Below, piece by piece: positions 35,336-44,237 of a stretch of 64,000 nucleotides of DNA. This DNA is from Flavimaribacter sediminis (GTDB lineage Bacteria; Pseudomonadota; Alphaproteobacteria; Rhizobiales; Rhizobiaceae). Each line of letters begins with the position of its first letter. The first letter of the stretch is position 1. The notes beneath the pieces are model-generated. The model searched no databases, was not told the DNA's origin, and worked only from the letters and a program-made list of their open reading frames with translations. The stretch is from the NCBI RefSeq assembly GCF_019492055.1, contig NZ_JAICBX010000001.1, positions 496,001-560,000 on the forward strand. The letters are read 5' to 3'. The position numbers were made by a program, and so were the translations under genes.

Positions 35336-37798
35336 TTGACCGAACTGCCGCGACATTGCCGTGTTGTCATCATCGGGGGAGGGGTCGTCGGATGCTCCGT
35401 CGCCTATCACCTCGCCCATCTGGGATGGCGGGACGTTGTGCTCCTCGAACGCCAGCGTTTAACCAGCGGAACAACCTGGCACGCGGCCGGTCTGATCGCT
35501 CAGTTGCGCGCCACGCTGAATATGACGCGGCTCGCGAAATACAGCCAGGAGCTCTACGGTTCGCTGGAGGCGGAAACCGGCATTGCGACGGGGTTCAAGC
35601 GCAATGGCTCGATTGCTGTGGCGCTCAGCGCCGACAGAATGGAGGAACTGCTGCGCAACGCCTCCATGGCGAAGGTGCACGGCGTCGAGGTGGATGTTCT
35701 CGGCGCTGCGCAATGCGGCGAAATGTATCCGTGGCTCAACACGAACGGCGTGGTGGGCGGTCTGCACATTCCGCTCGACGGGCAGGCCGACCCGGCCAAC
35801 ATCGCCATGGCCCTTGCCAAGGGCGCGCGCCAGAAGGGCGTGGAGATTCATGAACTGACGAAGGTGGAGGAGATCTTCGTTCGCGACGGCCGGGCCACGG
35901 GCGTACGCACGAACCGCGGCGAAGTCGACGCAGACATCATCGTGAATTGCGCAGGAATGTGGGGCCGGCAAGTCGGCCGGATGGCCGGCGTCAATGTTCC
36001 GCTGCACGCCTGCGAGCATTTTTACATCGTCACGGAGCCAATTGCCGATCTACCGGGCAATCTGCCCGTGCTGCGGGTGCCGGACGAATGCGCCTACTAC
36101 AAGGAAGACGCCGGAAAGATCCTGCTTGGCGCTTTCGAGCCTGTGGCCAAGCCTTGGGGCATGGATGGAATCCCCGAGGATTTCTGCTTCGACCAGCTGC
36201 CGGAGGATTTCGACCATTTCGAACCGATCCTGGCCAAGGCCATCAACCGGTTCCCGCAACTGGAAACGGCGGGGATACAGACCTTCTTCAACGGACCGGA
36301 GAGTTTCACGCCGGATGATCGCTATCTTCTCGGGCCGTCTCCCGAGGTCGAGAATTTCTACGTTGCTGCGGGTTTCAATTCGGTTGGCATCCAGTCGGCC
36401 GGCGGGGCCGGAAAAGCGCTGGCGGAGTGGATTGTCGGAGGCGCGCCGCCGTTCGATCTGTCTGATGTGGATATCCGCCGAATGGAGCCAGTCCAGGACA
36501 ACAGCGTATATCTGAAGGAGCGGGTGAGCGAGACCCTTGGGCTGCTTTATGCCGATCACTATCCACATCGGCAGTACCAGACCTCGCGGAACCTTCGCCA
36601 CACGCCTTTCCACGAACGGATGGCGCAAAATGGCGCCCGGTTCGGAGAAACGGCCGGCTGGGAACGGCCGCATTTCTTTGACGATGGCTCCGCCGGGGAA
36701 GGCGTAGAATACAGTTTCGGCTGGAAGCGGCAGCCCTGGTTCGATTTCGTTGCGCGGGAACATCGCGCCGTCAGGGAAACCGCCGGATTGTTTGACCTGT
36801 CGGCTTTCGGCAAGTTTCACGTCGAGGGACCGGACAGCGTCGATGTCCTGCAGCGCATCTGTGCAAACGATGTCGACGTCGCACCTGGCCGGATCGTCTA
36901 TACGCAATGGCTCAATGAGCACGGCGGGATCGAGGCCGACCTGACGGTGACGCGCATGGCGCAAGACAGGTTTCTCGTCGTTACCGGAGCCGCCACCGTC
37001 ACCCGGGATTTCGCCTGGCTGACGCGCCACATTCCGCGGGACGCGCGCTGCATCGCCGTCAACGTCACCGCTAGCGAGGCTGTCCTCGGGCTCATGGGCC
37101 CGAGTGCGCGCCGGATCCTTGGCAAGATCACGTCCGCTGATCTTGCCAGCGAGGCCTTTCCCTTTGGCTCGGCGCAAAAGATCGAACTGGGCATGGCGCA
37201 CGGCCGCGCCCACCGCATCACCTATGTCGGCGAACTGGGATGGGAGCTCTATGTGCCGACCGACATGGCGCGCCATGTCTTCGACGCGGTGATGGAGGCC
37301 GGCAAGGACGAGGGGCTGCGGCTCGCCGGCATGCATGCCCTGGAAACCTGTCGGCTCGAAAAGGCCTATCGCCATATCGGTCATGACATCACGGACGAGG
37401 ATCACGTCATCGACGCGGGCCTGGGTTTTGCGGTCAAGACCGGGAAGGCCGATGGCGGTTTCGGACCGTTCATCGGCCGGGAGGCCGTTCTTGCGAAACG
37501 CGAAGTCGGCGCCTCTCGACGACTTCTGCAGTTCCTGCTCGACGACCCGGAGCCGCTGCTTTACCACGCCGAGCCGATCTTTCGCGACGGCGAGGCTGTC
37601 GGCTATCTCTCCTCGGCCGGCTACGGCCACACGCTCGGCGCGGCCATTGGCCTTGGTTATGTGCCGGCGCGCGACAGCGAAAGCCTCGAAAACATGCTCG
37701 CTTCAGACTACCGGATCGAGGTAGCGGGAAGATCCTTTGTCGCAAAGCCAAGCTATCAGCCGCTTTACGATCCGCGTTCTGAGCGAACCAAATTTTAG
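35336..37798 (+). CDS. Dimethylglycine/sarcosine dehydrogenase-like flavoprotein with GcvT domain (second copy)
   Basis: An 820-residue paralog of the enzyme at 24156. The FAD domain begins VVIIGGGVVGCSVAYHLAHLG, the flavinylation motif is TSGTTWHAAGLIAQL, and the C-terminal half is a GcvT-like folate domain (GLFDLSAFGKFHVEGPDSVD, ITYVGELGWELYVP). It should oxidise N-methyl groups and transfer C1 units to folate. The start is TTG 35336 with AGGAG eight bases upstream; no ATG fits better. Its position beside tauR and xsc, with MocR-like repeats just upstream, hints at an N-methylated taurine as substrate, which is inference. Confidence 0.86.
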   Translation: MTELPRHCRVVIIGGGVVGCSVAYHLAHLGWRDVVLLERQRLTSGTTWHAAGLIAQLRATLNMTRLAKYSQELYGSLEAETGIATGFKRNGSIAVALSADRMEELLRNASMAKVHGVEVDVLGAAQCGEMYPWLNTNGVVGGLHIPLDGQADPANIAMALAKGARQKGVEIHELTKVEEIFVRDGRATGVRTNRGEVDADIIVNCAGMWGRQVGRMAGVNVPLHACEHFYIVTEPIADLPGNLPVLRVPDECAYYKEDAGKILLGAFEPVAKPWGMDGIPEDFCFDQLPEDFDHFEPILAKAINRFPQLETAGIQTFFNGPESFTPDDRYLLGPSPEVENFYVAAGFNSVGIQSAGGAGKALAEWIVGGAPPFDLSDVDIRRMEPVQDNSVYLKERVSETLGLLYADHYPHRQYQTSRNLRHTPFHERMAQNGARFGETAGWERPHFFDDGSAGEGVEYSFGWKRQPWFDFVAREHRAVRETAGLFDLSAFGKFHVEGPDSVDVLQRICANDVDVAPGRIVYTQWLNEHGGIEADLTVTRMAQDRFLVVTGAATVTRDFAWLTRHIPRDARCIAVNVTASEAVLGLMGPSARRILGKITSADLASEAFPFGSAQKIELGMAHGRAHRITYVGELGWELYVPTDMARHVFDAVMEAGKDEGLRLAGMHALETCRLEKAYRHIGHDITDEDHVIDAGLGFAVKTGKADGGFGPFIGREAVLAKREVGASRRLLQFLLDDPEPLLYHAEPIFRDGEAVGYLSSAGYGHTLGAAIGLGYVPARDSESLENMLASDYRIEVAGRSFVAKPSYQPLYDPRSERTKF

Positions 37799-37799
37799 A

Positions 37800-37952
37800 C
37801 TAATGTCTCTGGTGGCGCTCGTTGACGACTCGCTGGGCGTGGAAGAAGGTTCGCATCCACTTACTCCATTGGCTTTCGGTGGATCTCCGCGGAGCGATCA
37901 ACTGGTTCAGGTTGTCGAAACCCGGCGGGGTCATTTCGTTTCCATAGGTCAT
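37800..37952 (-). CDS. Possible 50-residue small protein
   Basis: A short minus-strand frame starting MTYGNEMTPPGFDNLNQLI and ending in a basic stretch (ERHQRH). A strong ribosome site (AAGAGGAG, nine bases from the ATG) precedes it. Its stop lies one base from the stop of the convergent flavoprotein. Residues SQWSKWMRTFFHAQRVV could form an amphipathic helix. I recognise no family. The good ribosome site and tight packing argue for a real gene, but it is short. Confidence 0.5.
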   Translation of the reverse strand: MTYGNEMTPPGFDNLNQLIAPRRSTESQWSKWMRTFFHAQRVVNERHQRH

Positions 37953-38221
37953 TGTCCTGGTCTCCTCTTTCTGAAATTCAGATGGGGTGGCCAGATGAAC
38001 GAAGCCTGTCCGTCACGTTAAAACCTGTTCATGTCTTCAGTCAGCCTGGCGGACTTCCTTCAACGGATCTGCTGACAACAAACCACACGCGTTTTGCACA
38101 ATGCAGGTGGCAAGATGTTTCCATATCAATTTCATGCGCTAAAACCATCAAAGTGATGATGCGGCGTCCTGATCGAAAGGGCGTCGCTGCTCGTCAAACA
38201 AGACAGTGAATGCGAGAAAAA

Positions 38222-40522
38222 ATGAAATTCGGAATCGGACAATCCGTAACGCGCAAGGAAGACGCGCGCTTCCTGACGGGCAGCGGCGCCTATGTCGAGG
38301 ACATCATCGATCAAAGGGCGCTGCACGCCTTTGTCGTCAGGTCGCCGGTGGCGCATGGCGTGTTGAACGCGGTGGAAACGGATGCGGCGTCCGGCGCGGA
38401 TGGGGTCGTCGCTGTTCTGACCGGCGCGGATTGCCAATCCGACAACGTTGGCGGCATTTCCTGCCATACGCTCATTCCGGGGCTGCACAAGGAAGTCGCG
38501 ACCCGCGAATTTCCTGTCCTGAGCACCGGCAAGCTTCTCTATGTCGGCATGCCGGTCGCTGTTGTCATCGCGGACAGCAAGATGGCCGCCAGGGACGCCG
38601 CCGAACTCGTCGAGCTCGATTATGAGGAACTGCCTGCCGTCGTCTCGACGAAAAATGCGACCGCCGGCGATGCACCGGAGCTGTGGCCAGACGCTCCGGG
38701 CAATGTGGCCTTCGAAATTTCTCTCGGCGACGCTGATGCGACCGGGAGGGCGGTGAGCGCGGCCTCACATGTCACGACGCTGGAACTGCACAACAATCGC
38801 CTGTCGGCGAATTCTCTAGAGATGCGCGGCACGATGGCGTCTTACGATCAGCGCGACGGCAGGGTGACCGTCTACACGTCAACCCAGGCGCCGCACTCGA
38901 TTCGCAACGACATAGCGTCCGCGATCGGTCTGACCCAGAACGACGTCCACGTTGTCGCCCGGGACGTTGGCGGCGGCTTCGGCATGAAAGGCGGCGTTTA
39001 TCCGGAAGATATCGCCGTGGCCTGGGCGGCCAAAAAACTCAAGGCCACGGTCAAATGGCATCCTGACCGGTCAGAGGCGCTTGTTTCAGATTTTCACGGA
39101 CGCGACCAGAGTGTGGAAGCCTCTCTTGCTCTCGACGCTTCAGGGCGCATCAAAGCGTTGAAAGTATCCTGCGACTACAATGCCGGCGCCTTTCTCTCGC
39201 CGGGAGGAGGCGTCTCGCCGCTCTTCGCCGCGACGCTCGCGACCGGGTGCTATCGCGTGCCGGTGGCTCACGCCTTTTCCAGGGCCGTCTACACCAATAC
39301 GTCGCCGACGCAACCTTACCGCGGGGCCGGCCGGCCGGAGGCATCGTTTCTGATTGAACGGTTGCTTGACAAGGCGGCCCGCGAAACCGGGCGCGACAGG
39401 ATCGAACTGCGCCGGCTCAACATGTTGACGAGCGAAGACATGCCTTACCAGACGCCGCTCGTCTATACGATCGACAGCGGCGACTACCCTGCCGTTCTGG
39501 ACAGGGCGATGGAAGCAGCCGACTGGAGCGGGTTCGAAGCCCGAAAGGCCCAATCCGCGGATAACGGCAAATTTCGCGGCATCGGAATTGCCCTTCACAT
39601 GGAGAACGCCGGTCTCATGAACGAAAGCATGGAGATCCGGTTTGATTCCGGCGGCGGCGTGACGGTGCTTGCGGGAACGTTCAGCCATGGCCAGGGACAC
39701 GAAACCGTCTATTCCCAGATGGTGTCGCAATGGCTGGGGGTTCCATTCGAGAGCATCCGCATCGTCCAGGGCGATACGGACGCCGTCAGCTTCGGACGCG
39801 GCACTGTGGCGTCGAGATCGATGATCAATGGCGGCGGTTCGCTGAAAATGGCCGCGGATCAGGTGATCGAAAAGGCCCGGGCCATCGCCGGTCATCTTAT
39901 GGAGGCAAGTGCGGCCGACATCGTATTCGAGGACGGCGCATTGACTGTGGCCGGCACCGACCGCACGATGACGATCCAGAAGGTGGCGGCGATGTCCTTC
40001 GCGCCGATCCTGCCGCCCGAACTGGGGTTGGGACTGTCCGGCAGCGGCGATTTCAAACTTGAGGGCTTCACGTTTCCGAACGGTTGTCAGGTCGCCGAAG
40101 TGGAGATCGATCCGGAGACAGGCGTCACCACGATTGCCGGGATCGTAACGGTGGACGATGTCGGCACGGTCATCAATCCGATGCTGCTCGAAGGTCAGCT
40201 TGTCGGCGGCATCGCGCAGGGCCTCGGTCAGGCCCTGATGGAGAACTTCGTCTATGATGAAAGCGGACAGGTGGTGACGGGAAGCTTTATGGATTACGCA
40301 ATGCCGCGCGCTTCGGACATGCCGCCTATCCATTTCGAGGCGCTGAACACCGCCACCGAAACCAATCCCCTGGGCGCCAAGGGCGCTGGCGAATCCGGAA
40401 CGGTGGGCGCCACGCCAGTGCTCATTTCGGCCATTCTTGACGCCCTGCATCACCTCGGCGTCGATGATATCGCCCTGCCTGCGACGCCCGCGCAGGTCTG
40501 GTCCGCGATCAACACGGCATAA
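38222..40522 (+). CDS. Xanthine dehydrogenase family molybdopterin-binding subunit (orphan)
   Basis: A 766-residue large subunit of the xanthine oxidase family. The start KFGIGQSVTRKEDARFLTGS is typical of aldehyde/CO-dehydrogenase-like (CoxL/CutL form II) enzymes. Molybdopterin motifs include GGGFGMKGG and PYRGAGRPEA, and the catalytic Glu is in GAKGAGESGTVG. The CO dehydrogenase loop AYRCSFR is absent, so an aldehyde or N-heterocycle is likelier. The FAD and [2Fe-2S] subunits normally encoded alongside are not adjacent. ATG 38210 is an alternative start. Confidence 0.87.
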   Translation: MKFGIGQSVTRKEDARFLTGSGAYVEDIIDQRALHAFVVRSPVAHGVLNAVETDAASGADGVVAVLTGADCQSDNVGGISCHTLIPGLHKEVATREFPVLSTGKLLYVGMPVAVVIADSKMAARDAAELVELDYEELPAVVSTKNATAGDAPELWPDAPGNVAFEISLGDADATGRAVSAASHVTTLELHNNRLSANSLEMRGTMASYDQRDGRVTVYTSTQAPHSIRNDIASAIGLTQNDVHVVARDVGGGFGMKGGVYPEDIAVAWAAKKLKATVKWHPDRSEALVSDFHGRDQSVEASLALDASGRIKALKVSCDYNAGAFLSPGGGVSPLFAATLATGCYRVPVAHAFSRAVYTNTSPTQPYRGAGRPEASFLIERLLDKAARETGRDRIELRRLNMLTSEDMPYQTPLVYTIDSGDYPAVLDRAMEAADWSGFEARKAQSADNGKFRGIGIALHMENAGLMNESMEIRFDSGGGVTVLAGTFSHGQGHETVYSQMVSQWLGVPFESIRIVQGDTDAVSFGRGTVASRSMINGGGSLKMAADQVIEKARAIAGHLMEASAADIVFEDGALTVAGTDRTMTIQKVAAMSFAPILPPELGLGLSGSGDFKLEGFTFPNGCQVAEVEIDPETGVTTIAGIVTVDDVGTVINPMLLEGQLVGGIAQGLGQALMENFVYDESGQVVTGSFMDYAMPRASDMPPIHFEALNTATETNPLGAKGAGESGTVGATPVLISAILDALHHLGVDDIALPATPAQVWSAINTA

Positions 40523-40579
40523 TCATTTCAACGAACCGGGCGGATACGCCTTAGCGCATAAGACTGTTGGGAGGAGTGA

Positions 40580-40999
40580 ATGACTATGAGCAAGCAGCAG
40601 ATCACAATCGAAACAACGGTCGCCGCGCCCGTTGAACGCGTCTGGCGGGCTTACATCACTCCCGCTGACATCACGCGCTGGAACTTCGCGTCCGATGACT
40701 GGTGTTGTCCAAGCGCTGAAGCCGATGTGCGGGTCGGCGGCAATTACAAGGCGCGCATGGAAGCGAAGGACGGGAGCTTCGGCTTTGATTTCGAGGCGGT
40801 TTATCAGGAGGTCGAGCCCGGCAAGTCGCTCGCTTTTGAAATGCCGGACGGGCGCAAGGTGCGCACGACTTTCGAACAGCTGGATGACGCCACGGTCGTC
40901 AGGACCGTATTCGACGCCGAGACACAGAACCCGCTGGAAATGCAACGCGACGGATGGCAGTCGATCCTCGACAATTTCCGGCGGCATGTCGAGACCTAG
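40580..40999 (+). CDS. SRPBCC / AHSA1-like domain protein
   Basis: A 139-residue START-like protein (ITIETTVAAPVERVWRAYIT, FEAVYQEVEPGKSLAFEMPD, final SILDNFRRHVE). These proteins bind hydrophobic ligands or act as chaperone activators; the role here is unknown. GGAGGAG lies just upstream. It may be co-transcribed with the molybdoenzyme gene 57 bases upstream. Confidence 0.83.
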   Translation: MTMSKQQITIETTVAAPVERVWRAYITPADITRWNFASDDWCCPSAEADVRVGGNYKARMEAKDGSFGFDFEAVYQEVEPGKSLAFEMPDGRKVRTTFEQLDDATVVRTVFDAETQNPLEMQRDGWQSILDNFRRHVET

Positions 41000-41012
41000 G
41001 CGCGCGTTCGCC

Positions 41013-41648
41013 TCAGTTGCCCTTCAAGTCTCCGGGAAGCGCTTGCGGGTTATCTTCCGCCAGTTCGGTGCAGACGACGAGAATGCGGGACTCGCGGTCG
41101 AGGGCTGATGCATAAAGATGGCCGCGATTGCTGTCGAAATAGATGCTGTCTCCCTCTTCCAGGGTGATCGGATCAATGCCTTCCAGATGGACAGTGACGC
41201 GACCGTCGAGAACCAGCAGGAACTCCTGGCCCGGATGGGTGACGAAGCGGTCGATGCGGGTTTTCTCGTGCGGCTTGACGCTGCCCAAGATCGGCGTCAT
41301 CGCCTTGCGCCACACTTCCGGAAACAGCATTTCATAGCGATAATTGCCAGTCTCGTGGAGGCGGTAATCTCCCTTGCGGGCGACGGACAATCCGCCCGGC
41401 GCAAAACGCTCTCCTTCATCGGTGAAGAGTTCGGCAATGTCGACGCCGAGACCATCTGCAAGCTGGCTGAACCGGTCATAGGTCAGCGCCATGACACCGC
41501 GCTCAACCTTTGATACGGTCGATATCGCCAATCCGGACTGTCGGGCGACATCGGCAAGCGTCATGCCCTGGCCGTGTCGTATCTGTCTGAGCCTTTCGCC
41601 CATTTGGGCGCGGCGTTGTTTGGTGTCGGCCTCTATGATTGCCTCCAT
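41013..41648 (-). CDS. XRE-family regulator with C-terminal cupin
   Basis: A 211-residue regulator. A helix-turn-helix at residues ~17-72 (LRQIRHGQGMTLADVARQSG, STVSKVERG) is followed by a cupin sensor domain (HPGQEFLLVLDGRVTVHLEG). Regulators of this build often control amine and amino acid catabolism genes. It is divergent from the oxidase-TRAP operon, which it probably controls. Confidence 0.88.
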   Translation of the reverse strand: MEAIIEADTKQRRAQMGERLRQIRHGQGMTLADVARQSGLAISTVSKVERGVMALTYDRFSQLADGLGVDIAELFTDEGERFAPGGLSVARKGDYRLHETGNYRYEMLFPEVWRKAMTPILGSVKPHEKTRIDRFVTHPGQEFLLVLDGRVTVHLEGIDPITLEEGDSIYFDSNRGHLYASALDRESRILVVCTELAEDNPQALPGDLKGN

Positions 41649-41693
41649 GCGCCGGATGGATCTTCTCTAGCGCGGCGCAATCGAAAGGTCCAG

Positions 41694-41732
41694 ATTTTCG
41701 CATTGGAAAATTTGCTTGCCATATAGGAAAAT
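41694..41732. promoter_or_regulatory. Candidate operator between the XRE-cupin gene and the oxidase operon
   Basis: ATTTTC-GCATTG-GAAAAT is a perfect inverted repeat (41694-41711), and a third GGAAAAT lies at 41726-41732. The site is centred in the 120-base divergent gap, as expected for an autoregulatory operator. Confidence 0.5.
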
Positions 41733-41768
41733 CGAGCTAGGATCGGAAACAATCTGGGGAAGCGTGGC

Positions 41769-42911
41769 GTGGGTTCGCGAGTGGATGCGAGATTTGACAT
41801 AGCGGTGATCGGCGCCGGTATCGCCGGGGCCTCGATCGCCTATGAATTGGCGAAAACGACGCGCGTATTGGTTCTGGAGCGCGAAAGCCAGCCGGGCTAC
41901 CATACGACCGGTCGCTCGGCCGCGTTGTTTTCGGAAACCTACGGACCGCCATCCATCCAGGCGCTGACCCGTTTTTCCCGTTCCTTCTACGAAAATCCGC
42001 CTGAGGGTTTCACCGATACCGATTTGTTGACGCCCCGTGGCGTGCTCTTTGTCGCGCGGCAGGATCAACAGGCAAGGCTCGACGAGGCCTGCCGCAACCA
42101 GTCCCCAAGCGGCAGTGTGAGGCCCGTCGATCGCGCCGAGGCGCTGGCGCTCTGGCCCTTGTTGCGTGAAGACTACGTCGCCGCTGCGATGATGGAGTCC
42201 GAAGCGCGCGACATTGACGTCAACGCCTTGCATCAGGGCTATCTTCGAGGCTTTAGAAGCCGGGGCGGCGACCTCGTCTGCAATGCCGGTCTGAAAGGCC
42301 TCAGCCACAACGGACAATGGACGCTCGAAACCGAAGCTGGAACGTTTTTCGCCGATATCGTGGTGAATGCGGCAGGCGCCTGGGTGGATGAGGTGGCGTC
42401 GCTTGCCGGCGTCGAGCCGATTGGCATCATCCCGAAACGGCGCACGGCAATGGTCGTCGACGCGCCGGCGGGAACGGACGCCCATGAATGGCCGATGGTG
42501 GTCGATATCGACGAAGAGTTTTATCTCAAGCCCGACGCAGGTCGGTTCCTGATCTCGCCGGCCGATGCGACGCCGATCGAGCCCTGCGACGTGCAGCCCG
42601 AAGAACTCGATATCGCGATTTGCGTCGATCGGATCCAGCATGCGTTCGATATCGAGGTCCGGCGGATCCACAACAGTTGGGCCGGACTGCGCAGTTTCGT
42701 TGCGGACGGCGAGCCGGTTTGCGGGTTCGAGCCGGATGGCAGGGGTTTCTTCTGGCTTGCCGGGCAGGGCGGCTACGGCATTCAGTCGGCGCCGGGTCTG
42801 TCGCGGTTCGCCGCCGCGCTGGTCATGGGCGAAGATATTCCGGAAGGTCTGACATCGCATGGCATGTCGCCTCACACGCTCTCGCCCGGGCGACTGGAGC
42901 GTGCGGCATGA
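41769..42911 (+). CDS. FAD-dependent oxidoreductase (DAO / glycine oxidase-like)
   Basis: A 380-residue flavoprotein of the D-amino-acid-oxidase fold, with the FAD motif IAVIGAGIAGASIAYELAK and a C-terminal flavin contact (GFFWLAGQGGYGIQSAPGLS). It should oxidise a primary or secondary amine of an amino acid. The start is GTG 41769, preceded by GGGGAAG; no in-frame ATG lies nearby. The stop overlaps the TRAP gene start as ATGA, tying oxidation to uptake. Confidence 0.87.
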   Translation: MGSRVDARFDIAVIGAGIAGASIAYELAKTTRVLVLERESQPGYHTTGRSAALFSETYGPPSIQALTRFSRSFYENPPEGFTDTDLLTPRGVLFVARQDQQARLDEACRNQSPSGSVRPVDRAEALALWPLLREDYVAAAMMESEARDIDVNALHQGYLRGFRSRGGDLVCNAGLKGLSHNGQWTLETEAGTFFADIVVNAAGAWVDEVASLAGVEPIGIIPKRRTAMVVDAPAGTDAHEWPMVVDIDEEFYLKPDAGRFLISPADATPIEPCDVQPEELDIAICVDRIQHAFDIEVRRIHNSWAGLRSFVADGEPVCGFEPDGRGFFWLAGQGGYGIQSAPGLSRFAAALVMGEDIPEGLTSHGMSPHTLSPGRLERAA

Positions 42912-44197
42912 TTTGGGTCGCGCCGGTCGTCGCTGTCGTCATGCTTCTGTCCGGCCTTGCGCTCGCCTATGTCATAGGCGCAGCGAGCGTTTTGGCGTTT
43001 TTCGCCACCGAAAACAGCCGCTATCTTGCGATCCTGCCGCAGCAGATCTTTTCCAAAATCGATGTCTTCGCGCTGATGGCGATGCCGCTCTTCATCCTGG
43101 CGGGGGAGATCATGAATCGGGCGGGCGTGACGCGGGCGCTCATCGACCTTTCCATGGCCCTTGTTGGACGGTTGCGCGGCGGGCTGGGGCACGTCAACAT
43201 TCTGACGAGCGTGTTTTTCGCCGGCATTTCAGGATCGGCCGTCGCCGACGCAGCCGCCCTTTCGAACACTCTGGTGCCCGCCATGGAAGAGCGGGGCTAC
43301 ACGAAGACCTATGCCGGCGCGATCACCGCGGCTTCGGCGATTATCGGTCCAATTGTTCCGCCATCGATTATTCTGATTTTCTATGGCGCGTTGATGGAAA
43401 CATCGGTCTCGGCGCTGTTCATCGCAGGCATCGTGCCCGGCCTTGTGCTTGCCGCGGCGCTGTTTGCCTTGAACGCCTGGTTCGCCTGGAAGCAGGATCA
43501 CCCTCGGGCGGCCAAGGGCGAGACGCCGGCGCTTCTGCGTACGTTCCTGGTGTCGCTTCCGGCGATCTGCCTGCCCCTCATCATCGTCGGCGGTATCGTT
43601 CTCGGCTGGATGACGCCGACAGAAGCCGCCGCCGTGGCGGTGGTCGCGGCTCTTGCCGCTGGACAATTCTACACGGGCCTGACGGTGGAAGGGATCATTG
43701 AAAGCCTGAAGCGGACAGCTACGCTCACCGGATCGATCTTCATGATTCTGACGGCAGTCGCCGCGCTTGGTCATCTGGCCGCGCTGGAGCGGGTTCCGGA
43801 AGCCATTTCGGCGATGGTCGCCGATCTCGGCCTTGGTCCGCTGGAATACATGATCGCCATGAACGCGGTCTTCATTCTGGCCGGCATGGTGCTCGATATC
43901 CCGGTGGCGCTGGCTTTGCTCGTGCCGCTCATGGCGCCAGTTGCTCTCGCCCAGGGCGTCGATCCGGTTCACCTGGGAATTGTTATCTGCTTCAATCTTT
44001 GTATCGGGCTGGTGTCGCCGCCGCTTGGCGGGTGTCTGCTTGTCGTGTCGGCAGTCAGCAAGGTCAATTACTGGGCCCTTGCGAGAGCGGTGCTGCCTTT
44101 CGTTGTGGTGGAAATTGGAGTTCTGGCGCTGCTTGTCGCCGTGCCGGAGATCAGCCTGGCGCTGCCGCGCGCCATGGGTTTAGTGGGAGGAGGCTGA
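42908..44197 (+). CDS. TRAP transporter large permease (DctM-type)
   Basis: A 429-residue membrane protein with about 12 helices and the DctM motifs AMPLFILAGEIM, FFAGISGSAVADAAAL and PPSIILIFYG. It is the sodium- or proton-driven channel for a periplasmic-protein-dependent importer. ATG 42908 overlaps the upstream stop; the longer frame from 42488 lies inside the oxidase gene and is rejected. Confidence 0.93.
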   Translation: MIWVAPVVAVVMLLSGLALAYVIGAASVLAFFATENSRYLAILPQQIFSKIDVFALMAMPLFILAGEIMNRAGVTRALIDLSMALVGRLRGGLGHVNILTSVFFAGISGSAVADAAALSNTLVPAMEERGYTKTYAGAITAASAIIGPIVPPSIILIFYGALMETSVSALFIAGIVPGLVLAAALFALNAWFAWKQDHPRAAKGETPALLRTFLVSLPAICLPLIIVGGIVLGWMTPTEAAAVAVVAALAAGQFYTGLTVEGIIESLKRTATLTGSIFMILTAVAALGHLAALERVPEAISAMVADLGLGPLEYMIAMNAVFILAGMVLDIPVALALLVPLMAPVALAQGVDPVHLGIVICFNLCIGLVSPPLGGCLLVVSAVSKVNYWALARAVLPFVVVEIGVLALLVAVPEISLALPRAMGLVGGG

Positions 44198-44237
44198 CGC
44201 CCGAAGGGCGGGTCTGTCAAAACATAGGAGAATGGAA

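Noticed and set aside
36050-37630. A 526-codon minus-strand frame opposite the second dimethylglycine-dehydrogenase-like gene
   Set aside because: It is antisense to a conserved enzyme, with no ribosome site or recognisable motifs.
37737-38209. Plus-strand frames of 85-94 codons after the flavoprotein gene
   Set aside because: They start inside the flavoprotein gene or lack ribosome sites, and they read as low-quality protein; the minus-strand 50-codon frame is the better candidate.
38222-40522. Carbon monoxide dehydrogenase large subunit
   Set aside because: The CO-specific active-site loop (AYRCSFR) is absent and PYRGAGRPEA is found instead; the partner subunits are also missing.
44198-44210. 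Small hairpin CGCCC-GAA-GGGCG after the TRAP large permease gene
   Set aside because: Only five pairs with no T-run. It is too weak to call a terminator within an operon.
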